Part shown: positions 1-8,998 of the stretch, piece after piece
How positions within the stretch are numbered: the stretch's first letter is position 1
Layout: each line of letters opens with the position of its first letter
From: Pontibacter chinhatensis
GTDB taxonomy: Bacteria > Bacteroidota > Bacteroidia > Cytophagales > Hymenobacteraceae
NCBI RefSeq assembly: GCF_900113285.1
Contig: NZ_FOOT01000004.1
Coordinates: 124,001-188,000 of the forward strand
Length of the DNA stretch: 64,000 bases
Reading direction: 5' to 3'
The notes under the pieces: model-generated
What the model was told of the DNA's origin: nothing
Database searches by the model: none
Seen by the model: only the letters and a program-made list of their open reading frames with translations
Program-made: the position numbers and the translations under genes

Positions 1-140
1 AGAAGCGCCTGGAGATTACACTGCACGTGCCGGAGGAGAAAATCGCCCTACCAACCTACTCGCGTAAGTATAGAATAGACCCGAAAGTGTTTTTGACCTC
101 TATTAAGGATATGGGACTGGGCGAGTGTAAATTGATTTAA
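1..140 (+). CDS. C-terminal end of an unidentified protein (5' truncated by window)
   Basis: An open frame enters from the left edge (first full codon at 3) and ends at TAA 138-140, giving 45 residues ending in MGLGECKLI. The tail is rich in charged residues and contains AAGTATA, the word common in core DNA here. No domain can be recognised from this fragment, so no function is proposed. Confidence 0.5.
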   Translation, partial: KRLEITLHVPEEKIALPTYSRKYRIDPKVFLTSIKDMGLGECKLI

Positions 141-301
141 GATCAGGATTTACAGGATTATCGGATGAACGGGATTTTATACTTGTGAATCCTCCTAAGT
201 ATAGAAAGAGGCATACTTTGCAGTGTGCCTCTTTTTGTTTTCATACATACTTTTTGCTCATCCGCTGATACTGAAGGACTGCTTCAGGCAGAACCTTTGC
301 T

Positions 302-417
302 CATCCGGACATCCTTGTCCGGATGCACTCTGCCGGGGACATCCTTGTCCCCGTTCTGTAACCTTCGCGGACGTGGACGTCCGCAGCAGAGGGGTTTCGG
401 ACACAGATGTCCGAAAC
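302..417. repeat. Four tandem REP-like hairpins upstream of the RAYT gene
   Basis: Four perfect inverted repeats lie in a row. Arms 302-311/316-325 (10 bp, loop TCCT), 334-341/346-353 (8 bp, loop TCCT), 367-374/377-384 (8 bp, loop GG) and 394-403/408-417 (10 bp, loop CAGA). Three share the core GGACA-N4-TGTCC and the third has GGACGT-GG-ACGTCC. Outer arm bases differ between copies but always stay complementary. Such palindromes next to a RAYT gene are the usual arrangement of REP elements and their transposase. The short open frames crossing the region are not coding. Confidence 0.8.
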
Positions 418-448
418 AGCAAACTAATGTATAAAGTATAAACCTGGC

Positions 449-994
449 ATGGGACTCAAAAACAGAATTGTACCCGGCGATTTATACTTTCTGACGATGA
501 CAGTAGTGGATTGGGTGGACATTTTTACCCGGCCGGTTTACAAGCACATCGTAGTGGATGCGCTCAGGTTTTGTCAGGAGAAAAAAGGCCTGAAGCTTTA
601 TGCGTGGGTACTGATGAGCAACCACCTGCATATGATCGCCGCTGCAGAGGAAGGCAAGAATTTATCTGACCTACTTCGGGACTTCAAGGGGTATACCAGC
701 CGAAAAATTGTGGCTACGGTACAGGAGGAGCCGGAAAGCCGCAAGCAGTGGCTACTGCACCGATTCGAATTCAATGCCAAACTCAACCCTAAAGTAAGGC
801 ATTACAAAGTATGGCAGGAGGGCAACGAGGTGAAAGAGATTTACAGCAATGGCTTTTTAGATCAGAAGTTGGAGTACCTGCACCAGAACCCCGTGCGGGC
901 AGAGTGGGTGAATGAGCCGCAGCATTACCGCTACAGTTCTGCCAGCAACTATGCCGATACGGGTGGGCTGCTTCAGGTAGAACTGCTGGAATAG
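449..994 (+). CDS. REP-associated tyrosine transposase (RAYT, IS200-like Y1 family)
   Basis: A 181-residue Y1 transposase-like protein. The HUH-type metal-binding motif is seen as NHLHMI (His59, His61), and the downstream helix carries a candidate catalytic tyrosine, Tyr82, in GYTSRK. RAYTs nick and join single-stranded DNA at REP palindromes and are usually domesticated single-copy genes rather than free insertion sequences. The ATG at 449 lies 31 bases after the last of four REP-like hairpins, which fits a RAYT with its substrate. No flanking insertion-sequence ends were seen. A possible decayed hairpin copy is at 5966-5977. Confidence 0.85.
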   Translation: MGLKNRIVPGDLYFLTMTVVDWVDIFTRPVYKHIVVDALRFCQEKKGLKLYAWVLMSNHLHMIAAAEEGKNLSDLLRDFKGYTSRKIVATVQEEPESRKQWLLHRFEFNAKLNPKVRHYKVWQEGNEVKEIYSNGFLDQKLEYLHQNPVRAEWVNEPQHYRYSSASNYADTGGLLQVELLE

Positions 995-1190
995 ACCGCA
1001 GATTTATACTTCCACTCCTCCATTTCTTGCCACCGCATCCTCCGAAACTTTTAGCAACAACACTTGTTTATACAAATATGGCAGTATCTTACAGGGCTTT
1101 ATGCCGTAAGTATAACAAATGCTGCTCCCGGCTGTTCTTGCTTCCACAAAGCACGACAGCCTGTCAGGCTTCGTAAGTTTGGGCAGATCT

Positions 1191-1220
1191 TTGCCAAACC
1201 TGTAATTGTTACTATATTTA
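1191..1220 (+). promoter_or_regulatory. Candidate Bacteroidetes promoter of trxA
   Basis: TTG at 1191-1193 is followed after 19 bases by TATATTTA (1213-1220), one mismatch from the TAnnTTTG -7 box. The thioredoxin ATG is 34 bases further on. Confidence 0.45.
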
Positions 1221-1254
1221 TAACGCAGAATTTAACCAACAAAACGCTAAAGTT

Positions 1255-1581
1255 ATGGCTAACAAAGCAATTGAAATCACAGACGCGAACTTTGATGAGA
1301 TCATCAATTCAGATAAACCGGTGCTGGTAGACTTTTGGGCAGAGTGGTGCGGACCGTGCCGCATGGTAGGCCCGATCGTAGAGGAGCTGGCTGGCGAGTA
1401 CGAAGGCAAAGCCGTTATCGGTAAGGTAGACGTAGACGCTAACCCGCAGACTTCTGCCAAGTTCGGCATCCGCAGCATCCCAACCCTGCTGGTGTTCAAA
1501 AACGGTGAGGTGGTAGACAAGCAAGTAGGCGCTGTGCCTAAAAACGTACTGGCTCAGAAACTGGACGCCCAGATGGCCTAA
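1255..1581 (+). CDS. trxA: Thioredoxin
   Basis: A 108-residue thioredoxin of normal length with the active site WCGPC (Cys32, Cys35) and the cis-proline segment RSIPTLLVF. It is the cytoplasmic dithiol donor reduced by thioredoxin reductase and serving ribonucleotide reductase, peroxiredoxins and similar partners. It is monocistronic, with a candidate promoter upstream and a strong shared hairpin terminator just after the stop. The start is set by the conserved N-terminus [13 protein letters not shown]. No oddities. Confidence 0.97.
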   Translation: MANKAIEITDANFDEIINSDKPVLVDFWAEWCGPCRMVGPIVEELAGEYEGKAVIGKVDVDANPQTSAKFGIRSIPTLLVFKNGEVVDKQVGAVPKNVLAQKLDAQMA

Positions 1582-1600
1582 GCAGCCACTTAGTATGATA

Positions 1601-1644
1601 TAAATAGAAAGCCCCTCCAGGAAATTGGAGGGGCTTTCTATTTA
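1601..1644. terminator. Bidirectional terminator between trxA and the convergent gene
   Basis: A perfect 19-bp stem (1601-1619 with 1626-1644, 6-base loop) has an A-run on one side and a T-run on the other. It serves trxA on the plus strand and the 1648-2316 gene on the minus strand. Confidence 0.9.
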
Positions 1645-1647
1645 TAC

Positions 1648-2316
1648 TTATTTAACAGACACTTCCAGCCGCACCATCAGGTTCTGGTTAAACCTTTCTT
1701 CTTTCTTCTCGCTCGATTTTGCACGCTGATCCGCTTGGTCTACCTCTATCCAGACAGGCTCGTCTGTCATAAAGCGGTACACATAAAAGGGGCAGGTATC
1801 ACACTCGTTTGTCATGCCCACATAGGGGCCACTGTCGTAGCGGCCGGCGTTGGGCCAACTCACAGCGGCAAACACCCCCTCCTCCGGAAGCGTCAGGTTA
1901 TACTTCGAAATGTCGATCCAATGCCAATAGGTATTGTTTTTGGGCTTGAACGTGATGGGCTCCGGGAGTAGCGGCTTTCCTGGCCCTCCTGTGCTGTCTA
2001 CAGCATATAGGTATACTTGCAGGCTGTTGGCTTTCCGGAAAAGGTCTAAGGCGGTGCGCTTATGGTAAATGTAAATGCCTACCTTATCTATAAAACCCTG
2101 ACGCCCTTTGGCCGGAATATGAAAAGCCGTTTGGTAGTGCGGGTACTCCTTGCTGCCGCCGTGTCCGTAGTCTGCCTTCTTCTGCTTGGTGCCCAGTACC
2201 TCCTTGCGCAGGTCCGGCCTTACCACCACTTCCTTCAGCTTTACCTCATTCTGGGCATAGCCGCTTATACTTGCCAGCAACAACAACAGCAACAACCAGA
2301 TAGAATTCGGTTTCAT
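1648..2316 (-). CDS. Secreted protein of unknown function
   Basis: A 222-residue protein with a clear signal peptide (a run of leucines ending near SGYAQ). The mature part has KLKEVVVRP near its start, a phrase reminiscent of the junction in TonB-linked carboxypeptidase-like proteins, then a beta-rich region with YHWID-type aromatic patches and a CDTC motif near residue 170. I do not recognise a named domain. It ends at the bidirectional terminator shared with trxA and is probably monocistronic. Confidence 0.75.
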   Translation of the reverse strand: MKPNSIWLLLLLLLASISGYAQNEVKLKEVVVRPDLRKEVLGTKQKKADYGHGGSKEYPHYQTAFHIPAKGRQGFIDKVGIYIYHKRTALDLFRKANSLQVYLYAVDSTGGPGKPLLPEPITFKPKNNTYWHWIDISKYNLTLPEEGVFAAVSWPNAGRYDSGPYVGMTNECDTCPFYVYRFMTDEPVWIEVDQADQRAKSSEKKEERFNQNLMVRLEVSVK

Positions 2317-2401
2317 GTGGATTGCAAGATTTAGAGTTGCCCCAATAAAGCAGGTTTTATCATACTCACCAATTTCATTAACAACCTGAGCGGGATACTG
2401 T

Positions 2402-2911
2402 TTACGGCTCCTCCCCGCTTTTCAGGATGACGCTGATTTTCCCGCTCCGCTCTAAATACGCATACTTGATGCGGTCCACTCCGGCAGAGTTTCCGGAACT
2501 CCGGATAGCCTCTGTCAGGTCGTTTTCGGTAATGCTGTTCTCTTCCATGGCCTTCTTTTGCAGCTTCCCGTCCTTCACCAGCGTTCTGGGCGCGCCTTTT
2601 ATAAACGAGCTCAGTCCGAAACCGGAATGAAACGTGAAGTAGGCCAAAAGCTTGTGCAGCATAACCAGCACAAAGGCCGCTACGATGGTAGGCACAAAGG
2701 GAGAGTTTCCTGTAATGGCCCGGCTAAGTATGGAGCCGTAAATGATGCCCAACACAATATCGAAAGCGGAGTTTTTACCGAAAATGCGGTGGTTGCCCAT
2801 CCGGATAATGAGAAGGGCGGCAAAGAAAACCCCTACCGCCCTCGCAGACATTTGCCACCAGGTCAATGTCTCTTCCTCTATTCCGAATAGCAATGCAACA
2901 TGCTCTCCCAT
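2402..2911 (-). CDS. DUF421 (YetF-like) membrane protein
   Basis: A 169-residue protein. Hydrophobic segments at about residues 24-42, 48-64 and 70-92 are followed by a soluble domain with the DUF421/YetF pattern (GAPRTLVKDGKL, then ENSITENDLTEAIR and a final strand-rich part). The family is membrane-anchored and of uncertain function, with proposed roles in stress or spore biology in Bacillus. The length is typical of the short Bacteroidetes form. It is separate from its neighbours. Confidence 0.8.
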   Translation of the reverse strand: MGEHVALLFGIEEETLTWWQMSARAVGVFFAALLIIRMGNHRIFGKNSAFDIVLGIIYGSILSRAITGNSPFVPTIVAAFVLVMLHKLLAYFTFHSGFGLSSFIKGAPRTLVKDGKLQKKAMEENSITENDLTEAIRSSGNSAGVDRIKYAYLERSGKISVILKSGEEP

Positions 2912-2953
2912 ACTTTAGAAAACGCGCCGTATGGGGAGCAGGTTATACTAGGA

Positions 2954-4885
2954 TTAACTGGCGTCCTCGCAACTATAGAGGTTCTTATCCAGGGTTTTAA
3001 TTACCTCAAACCCCTGCTCCACCTCTTTAATCTGGTGCTGCAGACGCGCGTTATACTCTTGCACCTTGTCCAGTTGCTGGTCTTTAAAATCTACTTTGGA
3101 CAGTGAATCGAGCATTTTGATGGATTTGCCCAGTTCGGTGTTTCGCTCGTAAATGCGGCTGATGTACTGGTCCAGGTTATTGTTGGCGGAGGCGGTGGCC
3201 AGTTGCAGGTTGTTCTCGATGCAAACCTGGCGCTTCAGATACTTGAGCACTGTTGCATCGGCCTGCAGTTTCAGCTCATCCTTCTTCTGCAGGGCCTGCT
3301 TCAGCCGGAAGCCATCGTAGCGCTTGTTATACTCTGTCACGGCCTCGCGCACCTTCTCGCGGCAGCTAACGCATTTGCTGGCCCCCACTTTCTCCAGCAG
3401 CGCATTGCGTTGCGGTATAGTTTCGTCGTTGGCCTCTGAGCTAGTCAGCTTCTGCACGTCTTTCTGAAACACCTCGGTATACTGCAGTTCCTCCAATCGC
3501 TGCGTCAGGCGCACAATGGCCTCCCCTTCCACAGAGGCCGAGAGCACCTCTTTCTTCGGCAGTTCGATGGCATGCAGGCGGGTCAGGGCAGCCTCACGTT
3601 TCTCCGGCGTGTTCCACGACTTGGGATCGTTCTCCAGCTCGCGCAGGGTGTTTACCAGCAGCTTGCCATTTTTCAGGTTGTGGTCGGCCTCCAGGTATAA
3701 ATCGGCATTGGTCAGGATGGACTCATACTCGGGGCGGAAGATGTTCTGGTACGTGCTGTTTTTGGCAAACTCCTTCTCGCGGGCATCGAAGATTCCCTTC
3801 AGGCGCTTGTACTCCTGCACGATGCTGAACAGATTCTTGGCATTGATGTCTGCGCTGTTGTTGCGGTAGTTCAGGCGGTAGGTATTCAGATTCTGCTTCA
3901 TGTCGGCAAACGTGCGCAGGTACTCCACAAACAGCTTCTCCTGGCGGAATGTCTCGTCGTTAATCAGCTGCTTGTCGTAAGCTGTCTGAATCTTCAGCTT
4001 GCGCTTCTCTATCAGGTCCAGCGTTATCTCGTCGCCGGTCAGCACATCCATCTTGTAGAGGGACTTGTAGTTGGCCACGATCATGTAAGGGTAGTCCTTG
4101 TAATTGGTCATCTCCTCCAGCATGCGGCGGTCCAGTTTGTTGGGGTTCTTCTGCAGGTAATCGGCCAGTTTCACCGATTTGATGTCCACCTTCTTCACAT
4201 CGTTTGGCACGAACACGTAGATGCGCACCGAGTGCAGGCGGGTGTCAAAGTCCTGCCCCTCGTAGAGGCGGATGGTGGAGCTGAACTTATACTCTTTGCG
4301 GTTGGCTCTGGAGTTAAGCAAGTTGCCAAACTCCCCCACCAGCGACAGTACCGCACCGCTTGGGGACGTGAGTTTGGAAATGGCCACCAGCTGGTTGGCC
4401 ACCAGGTTAAACACCTGATCGCTTTGCCCATTCGTAATTGCCTTGGCGTTAATAACGGCGTCGATGCTGTTGCTGGCAGAGCCGAGCGGCATCTTATCGA
4501 TGATGCGCACTACCTCCTGGTGGTCGCTTACCTGCGTTTTGTAGTTGCTCTTGTCCTGGTCAATGGCAAAGTTGTAGAGCGGGTACACGATGTCGTCGTT
4601 ACCGAAAACCTTCATGTTCTTCAGCTGGGCCGTAATCATGAGGTACTCCAGCACGTTGCCATACTTCTCCTTGGGTTTGCGCGCGCCTGTCTCCAGCTCG
4701 TTCAGCACGCGGGTAAACCTGTTGCCGTTAAAGAGGTAAATGTCTGTGGAGAGGTACTGCCACTCATCCGAAAACTGAAAATCGTCGTTGTAACTATAGC
4801 CCAGGCGGGTCTCTATGTTGCGTTGCGCAAATGCTGCCTGCTGGCAAACCAGAAGTGTAATTAAGGCTAAAACTATTCTTCTCAT
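2954..4885 (-). CDS. Large secreted coiled-coil protein of unknown function
   Basis: About 643 residues from ATG 4885, chosen because a signal peptide follows at once (MRRIVLALITLLVCQQAAFAQ-like, cleaved after AFAQ). A longer start at 4903 adds six residues that weaken the signal. The first half is mixed alpha/beta. From about residue 290 the protein is dominated by long charged helices typical of coiled coil. A CVSC pair near residue 510 could bind metal or form a disulfide. No family recognised. It is likely periplasmic or surface-associated. Confidence 0.75.
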   Translation of the reverse strand: MRRIVLALITLLVCQQAAFAQRNIETRLGYSYNDDFQFSDEWQYLSTDIYLFNGNRFTRVLNELETGARKPKEKYGNVLEYLMITAQLKNMKVFGNDDIVYPLYNFAIDQDKSNYKTQVSDHQEVVRIIDKMPLGSASNSIDAVINAKAITNGQSDQVFNLVANQLVAISKLTSPSGAVLSLVGEFGNLLNSRANRKEYKFSSTIRLYEGQDFDTRLHSVRIYVFVPNDVKKVDIKSVKLADYLQKNPNKLDRRMLEEMTNYKDYPYMIVANYKSLYKMDVLTGDEITLDLIEKRKLKIQTAYDKQLINDETFRQEKLFVEYLRTFADMKQNLNTYRLNYRNNSADINAKNLFSIVQEYKRLKGIFDAREKEFAKNSTYQNIFRPEYESILTNADLYLEADHNLKNGKLLVNTLRELENDPKSWNTPEKREAALTRLHAIELPKKEVLSASVEGEAIVRLTQRLEELQYTEVFQKDVQKLTSSEANDETIPQRNALLEKVGASKCVSCREKVREAVTEYNKRYDGFRLKQALQKKDELKLQADATVLKYLKRQVCIENNLQLATASANNNLDQYISRIYERNTELGKSIKMLDSLSKVDFKDQQLDKVQEYNARLQHQIKEVEQGFEVIKTLDKNLYSCEDAS

Positions 4886-5012
4886 AAAATTCGTTACTGC
4901 CAAGTGGGGTAGCTGTTGTTATGGCTCCCGCCGGATGAGCATACTTAACGCTAAAGGTTGAACATAAGTGCATTAAAATTGCTAATAATAACGCTATAAT
5001 CATAAAATTAAT

Positions 5013-5423
5013 ATGAAAACAAAGTCCAAGGCCTGCGTGCTGTTGAGTTTTATACTTTGTACCGGTTTTTTATCGCTGGAAAGCGCCCTGGCACAATCGG
5101 CCACGGCCGTCGGACCGCAGGAGCGCACTACCAAACTTACTGAGGACGAGAAGGTAGAGCGCCTGATACAGCACGTGGCGAAAATGGAGGGAGCCACCTT
5201 TATCCGCAACGGCAGTGAGCATACCTGCCGTCAGGCCGCCGAGCACCTGGAGTCGAAGTGGGAAAAGCACCGCGATAGTGTTAAAACGGCCAGGGATTTT
5301 ATAGCCGAACTCGCTTCCCGCTCGGGCCTGTCGGGCAAGGATTACCTTATCCGGTTCGCTGACGGCACCACCCGGACCACAAACGAGGTGCTGATGGCTG
5401 AGTTGGAGCTTTTGGAGCAGTAA
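5013..5423 (+). CDS. DUF5329 (YfeK-like) secreted protein
   Basis: A 136-residue protein with a signal peptide (cleavage near ALAQS). The mature part fits the DUF5329/YfeK family: EKVERLIQHV, ATFIRNGSEHTC, AAEHLESKWEKH and a C-terminal strand with RFADGTTRTT. The family is periplasmic and its role is unknown. It lies 77 bases before the next gene on the same strand and could be co-transcribed with it. The start is the only ATG that gives the signal peptide. Confidence 0.8.
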   Translation: MKTKSKACVLLSFILCTGFLSLESALAQSATAVGPQERTTKLTEDEKVERLIQHVAKMEGATFIRNGSEHTCRQAAEHLESKWEKHRDSVKTARDFIAELASRSGLSGKDYLIRFADGTTRTTNEVLMAELELLEQ

Positions 5424-5499
5424 CAGGCGCAGAACGTTGCCTAGGCTGAGCACGTATGGCTTAGAATAATCCATATCCAACCTTCACATTCCTATACTT

Positions 5500-5868
5500 A
5501 TGATACAGCTACTTGAGGGAGCCAAGGACGATCTGGTAGCCTTCCGGATTTCGGGCAGCGTCGATATCCACGACTATAACGTCATGCTGCCCCTGCTGCA
5601 GGAGCGCATTAACCAGCACGGCAAAATCCGGGTGTATGCTGAGGTGCAGGATGTGGAGGACTATTCGCTCCGGGCGCTGTGGCAAGACATAAAGTTCGAC
5701 ATCAGGCACGCCACCGACTTTAGCAAAGTAGCCGTGGTCGGGGATAGCCAGTGGATAGACTGGCTCACGGTAATGGCCAAGCCTTTTACCTCTGCCGAGG
5801 TGAAGTACTTCAGCTTCGCGCAGAAACAGCTGGCCTGGGATTGGATTATGGGCGATCAGGAAGTATAA
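5500..5868 (+). CDS. SpoIIAA-like (STAS-fold) protein
   Basis: A 122-residue soluble protein matching the SpoIIAA-like family (PF11964 type): an N-terminal strand with FRISGSVDIHDY, a central YAEVQDVEDYSLRALWQDIKFD segment, then VAVVGDSQWIDW and a C-terminal AWDWI. These STAS-fold proteins are probably regulatory or lipid/ligand-binding. The function is not established. The upstream gap contains TATACTT close to the start. Confidence 0.8.
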   Translation: MIQLLEGAKDDLVAFRISGSVDIHDYNVMLPLLQERINQHGKIRVYAEVQDVEDYSLRALWQDIKFDIRHATDFSKVAVVGDSQWIDWLTVMAKPFTSAEVKYFSFAQKQLAWDWIMGDQEV

Positions 5869-6668
5869 GTATAGCTGCAGGGGCGCTGCAGTTGAGCTAA
5901 TCTGTACGACTTATACTTTTATACTTTAACTATACTTTTATACTTGCCATATTTCCGCTGTTCCAGACATCCTTGTCCGAAACCACTTCTGCTGCGGATT
6001 TCCCACCCTGCGTACGTAAATTATACTTCTTGTACTTGCTGGTATATACTTCCATAGCCAACTCCTTCTGCACCTGGACACAAGCTATCCTTGCTAGCCA
6101 CCGTTCATCCTATAGTTCGCAAATACGTCTCGTTTCACCTCCAACTTGGCTCCCTCCCAGGCCGGGAGGCCTCGTTTTCCCGCTCGGCGCTGTGTTCCCT
6201 CCTGCCTTCGCTGCGCTCCGGCTGCCCTAGACGGGCACCGGATCTCACAAGGCGCCTCCCAGAAAAACTGGGAAACAGAATCGATAGCCTCTGCCATCAC
6301 TGTTATCTCGACCACTCTTGAGGCGGGAGCCGAAGAGAGCCAGCTTAGCTGTGAGAGATCTGAAGAGAATTTCAGATAGATTTCTCACTGCTTTCGAGAT
6401 GACAGCGAAAAGGGCAAGTATAAATTCCCCTCCTCGGAGGGGCAAGGGGTGGGTTTATACTTGCAGGGACAGGTCGTGACCAGTCCGCGCTATGCTAGCA
6501 ACAATAAAACTTATACTTCAGAAGTAGTAATAACAGGCTCCCCTCCTTAGACTACCTAGAACGCGAGTTCGAAGGTAGCGAGCGTAGCTCTGAGGGGTTA
6601 GGGGTGGTTAGACCCGATACTGCAATTATAACTCCCTCCCCTGTTCTTAGGGAAGGGGCAACCCCCAC
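5869..6668. other. 800-bp non-coding stretch with decayed repeats
   Basis: No credible gene. It contains many TATACTT/AAGTATA words and a decayed REP-like hairpin (GACA-TCCT-TGTC at 5966-5977). It also has several C/G-run fragments resembling CTCCCCTCCT...AGGGGTTAGGGGTGG in both orientations at about 6425-6450, 6541-6608 and 6632-6668. These look like remnants of small dispersed repeats. The open frames over this stretch are composition artefacts. Confidence 0.6.
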
Positions 6669-7700
6669 CTAGTCCTTATAAATCGCTACCTCAGCTTTGC
6701 CGTTTTTGATGTAGCCGCGGTACATGCCTGTGGAGTTGAATGGCATGGCGATGTTGCCTTTTCTGTCCAGCGCAATCACACCACCTTCACCGCCGCGTTC
6801 CACTAGCTTTTTCATCACCACTTCCTCTGCGGCTTTTTTAACGGAGTATTTCTTATACTCCATCATGGCGGCGATGTCGTGTGCTACCACTGAACGGATG
6901 AAGTATTCGCCGTGGCCTGTGGCAGACACGGCGCAGGTGTTGTTATCGGCATAAGTTCCGGCTCCGATAATGGGGGCATCGCCCACACGGCCAAAACGCT
7001 TGTTGGTCATGCCGCCGGTGGAGGTGCCGGCAGCCAGGTTGCCGTAGGCATCCAGGGCCACGGCGCCAACCGTGCCAAACTTGTTGCCTTCAATAAAGAT
7101 GTTCTCGGTGCTGCTGGTGCCGCCATCGTGGTCGAGCTGGGTTTTCTCTTTGTCCTTTATCTTCTGCAATTGCTCGTAGCGCGTCTCGGTATGAAAGTAA
7201 GACGGGTCCACGATTTTCAGTCCGTTGATTTTGGCAAACTGCTCCGCGCCGCTGCCAATCATCATCACGTGCTCCGACTTCTCCATCACGGCGCGCGCCG
7301 CAGAAATAGGGTTCCTGATGGTGGTTACGCTGGCCACAGATCCGGCCTTCAGCGTTTTGCCGTCCATCACGGCGGCATCGAGCTCGTTTTTACCCTCGTT
7401 GGTAAACACTGCCCCTTTGCCGGCATTAAACAGCGGCGAGTCCTCCATCACATGAATGGCTGCTTCCACGGCGTCCATACTTGTGCCACCTTTTTTCAGG
7501 ACAGCATAACCTGCCTGCAGGGCTTCGTTCAGCTTCTCGCGGTAGGCCTTCTCCTTCTCTGGCGTCATGTTCTGCCGGGTAATGGTGCCCGCGCCGCCGT
7601 GAATCACCAGCGTAATTTTGCTATAGTCGGGATTGCCCTGCGCCAGGCTGATGAAACCGGACAGCAAAAACAGGCACAGAAAGTATAAACTCTTTATCAT
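6669..7700 (-). CDS. Isoaspartyl peptidase / plant-type L-asparaginase (Ntn hydrolase)
   Basis: A 343-residue type-2 asparaginase precursor. A signal peptide (to about SLAQG) sends it to the periplasm. The N-terminal half has VIHGGAGT and AGKGAVFTNEGKNELDAAVMDG. The autoproteolytic junction is KFGTVGAVALD, making Thr210 the nucleophile exposed after self-cleavage, followed by the GTSTGG oxyanion region. The expected activity is hydrolysis of beta-aspartyl dipeptides and asparagine. It is monocistronic. The start is set by the signal peptide. Confidence 0.93.
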   Translation of the reverse strand: MIKSLYFLCLFLLSGFISLAQGNPDYSKITLVIHGGAGTITRQNMTPEKEKAYREKLNEALQAGYAVLKKGGTSMDAVEAAIHVMEDSPLFNAGKGAVFTNEGKNELDAAVMDGKTLKAGSVASVTTIRNPISAARAVMEKSEHVMMIGSGAEQFAKINGLKIVDPSYFHTETRYEQLQKIKDKEKTQLDHDGGTSSTENIFIEGNKFGTVGAVALDAYGNLAAGTSTGGMTNKRFGRVGDAPIIGAGTYADNNTCAVSATGHGEYFIRSVVAHDIAAMMEYKKYSVKKAAEEVVMKKLVERGGEGGVIALDRKGNIAMPFNSTGMYRGYIKNGKAEVAIYKD

Positions 7701-8134
7701 GATAAGGTACAGGTGAGAGGTTTGGTTATAGTATGGCTAAGATAATGCTTTTTGATTTACACAAAATAAATTTGTAAATCTGTGCAATTACAGCAGAACT
7801 CATATATAGTATGGCCCAGTTATTGCTTGTTAAATTGAAGCAGAAAAGGAGGCTGACTCCTTCTTGCGTTTCGAGCTTAGCTTTAGGAGAAGTTAGCTGC
7901 AGGATGGCTATTTCATCAAAATTGCCTGGTATTATATCTCTCAGATAAACAGAAAGATACAGACCTCGCATTAAAAAATATAGCTAACATAAAATATTTT
8001 AAAGAATTTTGCGTTTTCGGCAGAAAGTACACCTAAAATATTGGTTTTAATATAGTTTTCTTAGTTTACTGACTTATCTTTTACCATATTTGCAAAGTAT
8101 TCTCAAACATTATCCAAACAAATAACAATCACCC

Positions 8135-8845
8135 ATGAAATCCAATTTCTTCAAAGCATCTCTTGCCCTGGTGATGTGCTCTACCATGATGGCATCTTGT
8201 GTGTCTTCTAAGAAGTACGAAGACCTGAAGGCAAGCAAAGAAGCGCAGGAGCGCGAACTGGCTGCCTCTAAAGCTAAAGCAGACGAGCTTGCAAACTCTC
8301 TTAGAGAGCGCGAGCAAAAACTTGCTGACATGGAGCGTGCCATGAACGAGCAGAACAAGATCCTCGACAATCTGAGAAACGAGGTGAACACTGCCCTGAA
8401 AGGCTTCAACGAGAGCGACCTGAGCGTAACTATCAAGGATGGCAAGGTTTACGTTTCTATGTCTGATAAGCTTTTGTTTGCAACTGGTAGCACTAAAGTT
8501 AACAACAACGGCAAGAAGGCTATCGACCAGTTGGTTGACGTGCTGAAGAAAAACCAGGAAGTTGGTGTGATGGTGGAAGGCCACACGGATGATGTTTCTG
8601 TAATGAGCGGCATGCGCTACCTGACAGACAACTGGGACCTGAGCGTGCTGCGTGCCACTGAGATCACCCGTCTGATGACAGACAAAGGCCTGTCTCCTGA
8701 CAGAGTAACTCCTGCCGGCCGTTCTTACTACATGCCAGTTGACACAGGACGTACTGCTGAGGCGAAAGCTAAAAACCGTCGTACTGAGATCATCCTAACT
8801 CCGGATTTCTCTGAGATTTACAAAATCCTGGGCATCAAAGCCTAG
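8135..8845 (+). CDS. OmpA-family lipoprotein with coiled-coil stalk
   Basis: A 236-residue lipoprotein. The lipobox is MASC (Cys22), followed by a charged coiled coil at about residues 28-85 and an OmpA C-terminal peptidoglycan-binding domain (FATGSTKVNNNGKKAI, VEGHTDD, NWDLSVLRA, RRTEIILTP). It should anchor the outer membrane to peptidoglycan. An AT-rich 434-bp leader precedes it and a strong terminator follows, fitting an abundant monocistronic envelope protein. Confidence 0.93.
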   Translation: MKSNFFKASLALVMCSTMMASCVSSKKYEDLKASKEAQERELAASKAKADELANSLREREQKLADMERAMNEQNKILDNLRNEVNTALKGFNESDLSVTIKDGKVYVSMSDKLLFATGSTKVNNNGKKAIDQLVDVLKKNQEVGVMVEGHTDDVSVMSGMRYLTDNWDLSVLRATEITRLMTDKGLSPDRVTPAGRSYYMPVDTGRTAEAKAKNRRTEIILTPDFSEIYKILGIKA

Positions 8846-8867
8846 TTTCGACTTTAAGTTGATATAC

Positions 8868-8904
8868 AAAGCGCCGGCAGCTCCAAAGCTTCCGGCGCTT
8901 TCTT
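8868..8904 (+). terminator. Terminator of the OmpA-family gene
   Basis: The 10-bp stem AAAGCGCCGG/CCGGCGCTTT (8868-8877/8892-8901) is followed by a T-rich tail. Confidence 0.85.
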
Positions 8905-8998
8905 TTACCAATAAGTATAAAGTATAGCCAGAAGTAGTACTGAGGCCAGAGCAAAGTATAATCATTCGCCCCAATAACTAACAACTAACAACCAACAA

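Noticed and set aside
302..417. CRISPR array
   Set aside because: Units are palindromes with differing sequence and no regular spacers; no cas genes in the window.
223..441. Two overlapping short open frames before the RAYT gene
   Set aside because: They run through four perfect hairpins and translate to low-complexity sequence without family features.
7726..7971. 81-residue minus-strand frame upstream of the asparaginase-like gene
   Set aside because: AT-rich intergenic sequence with no protein-like pattern.
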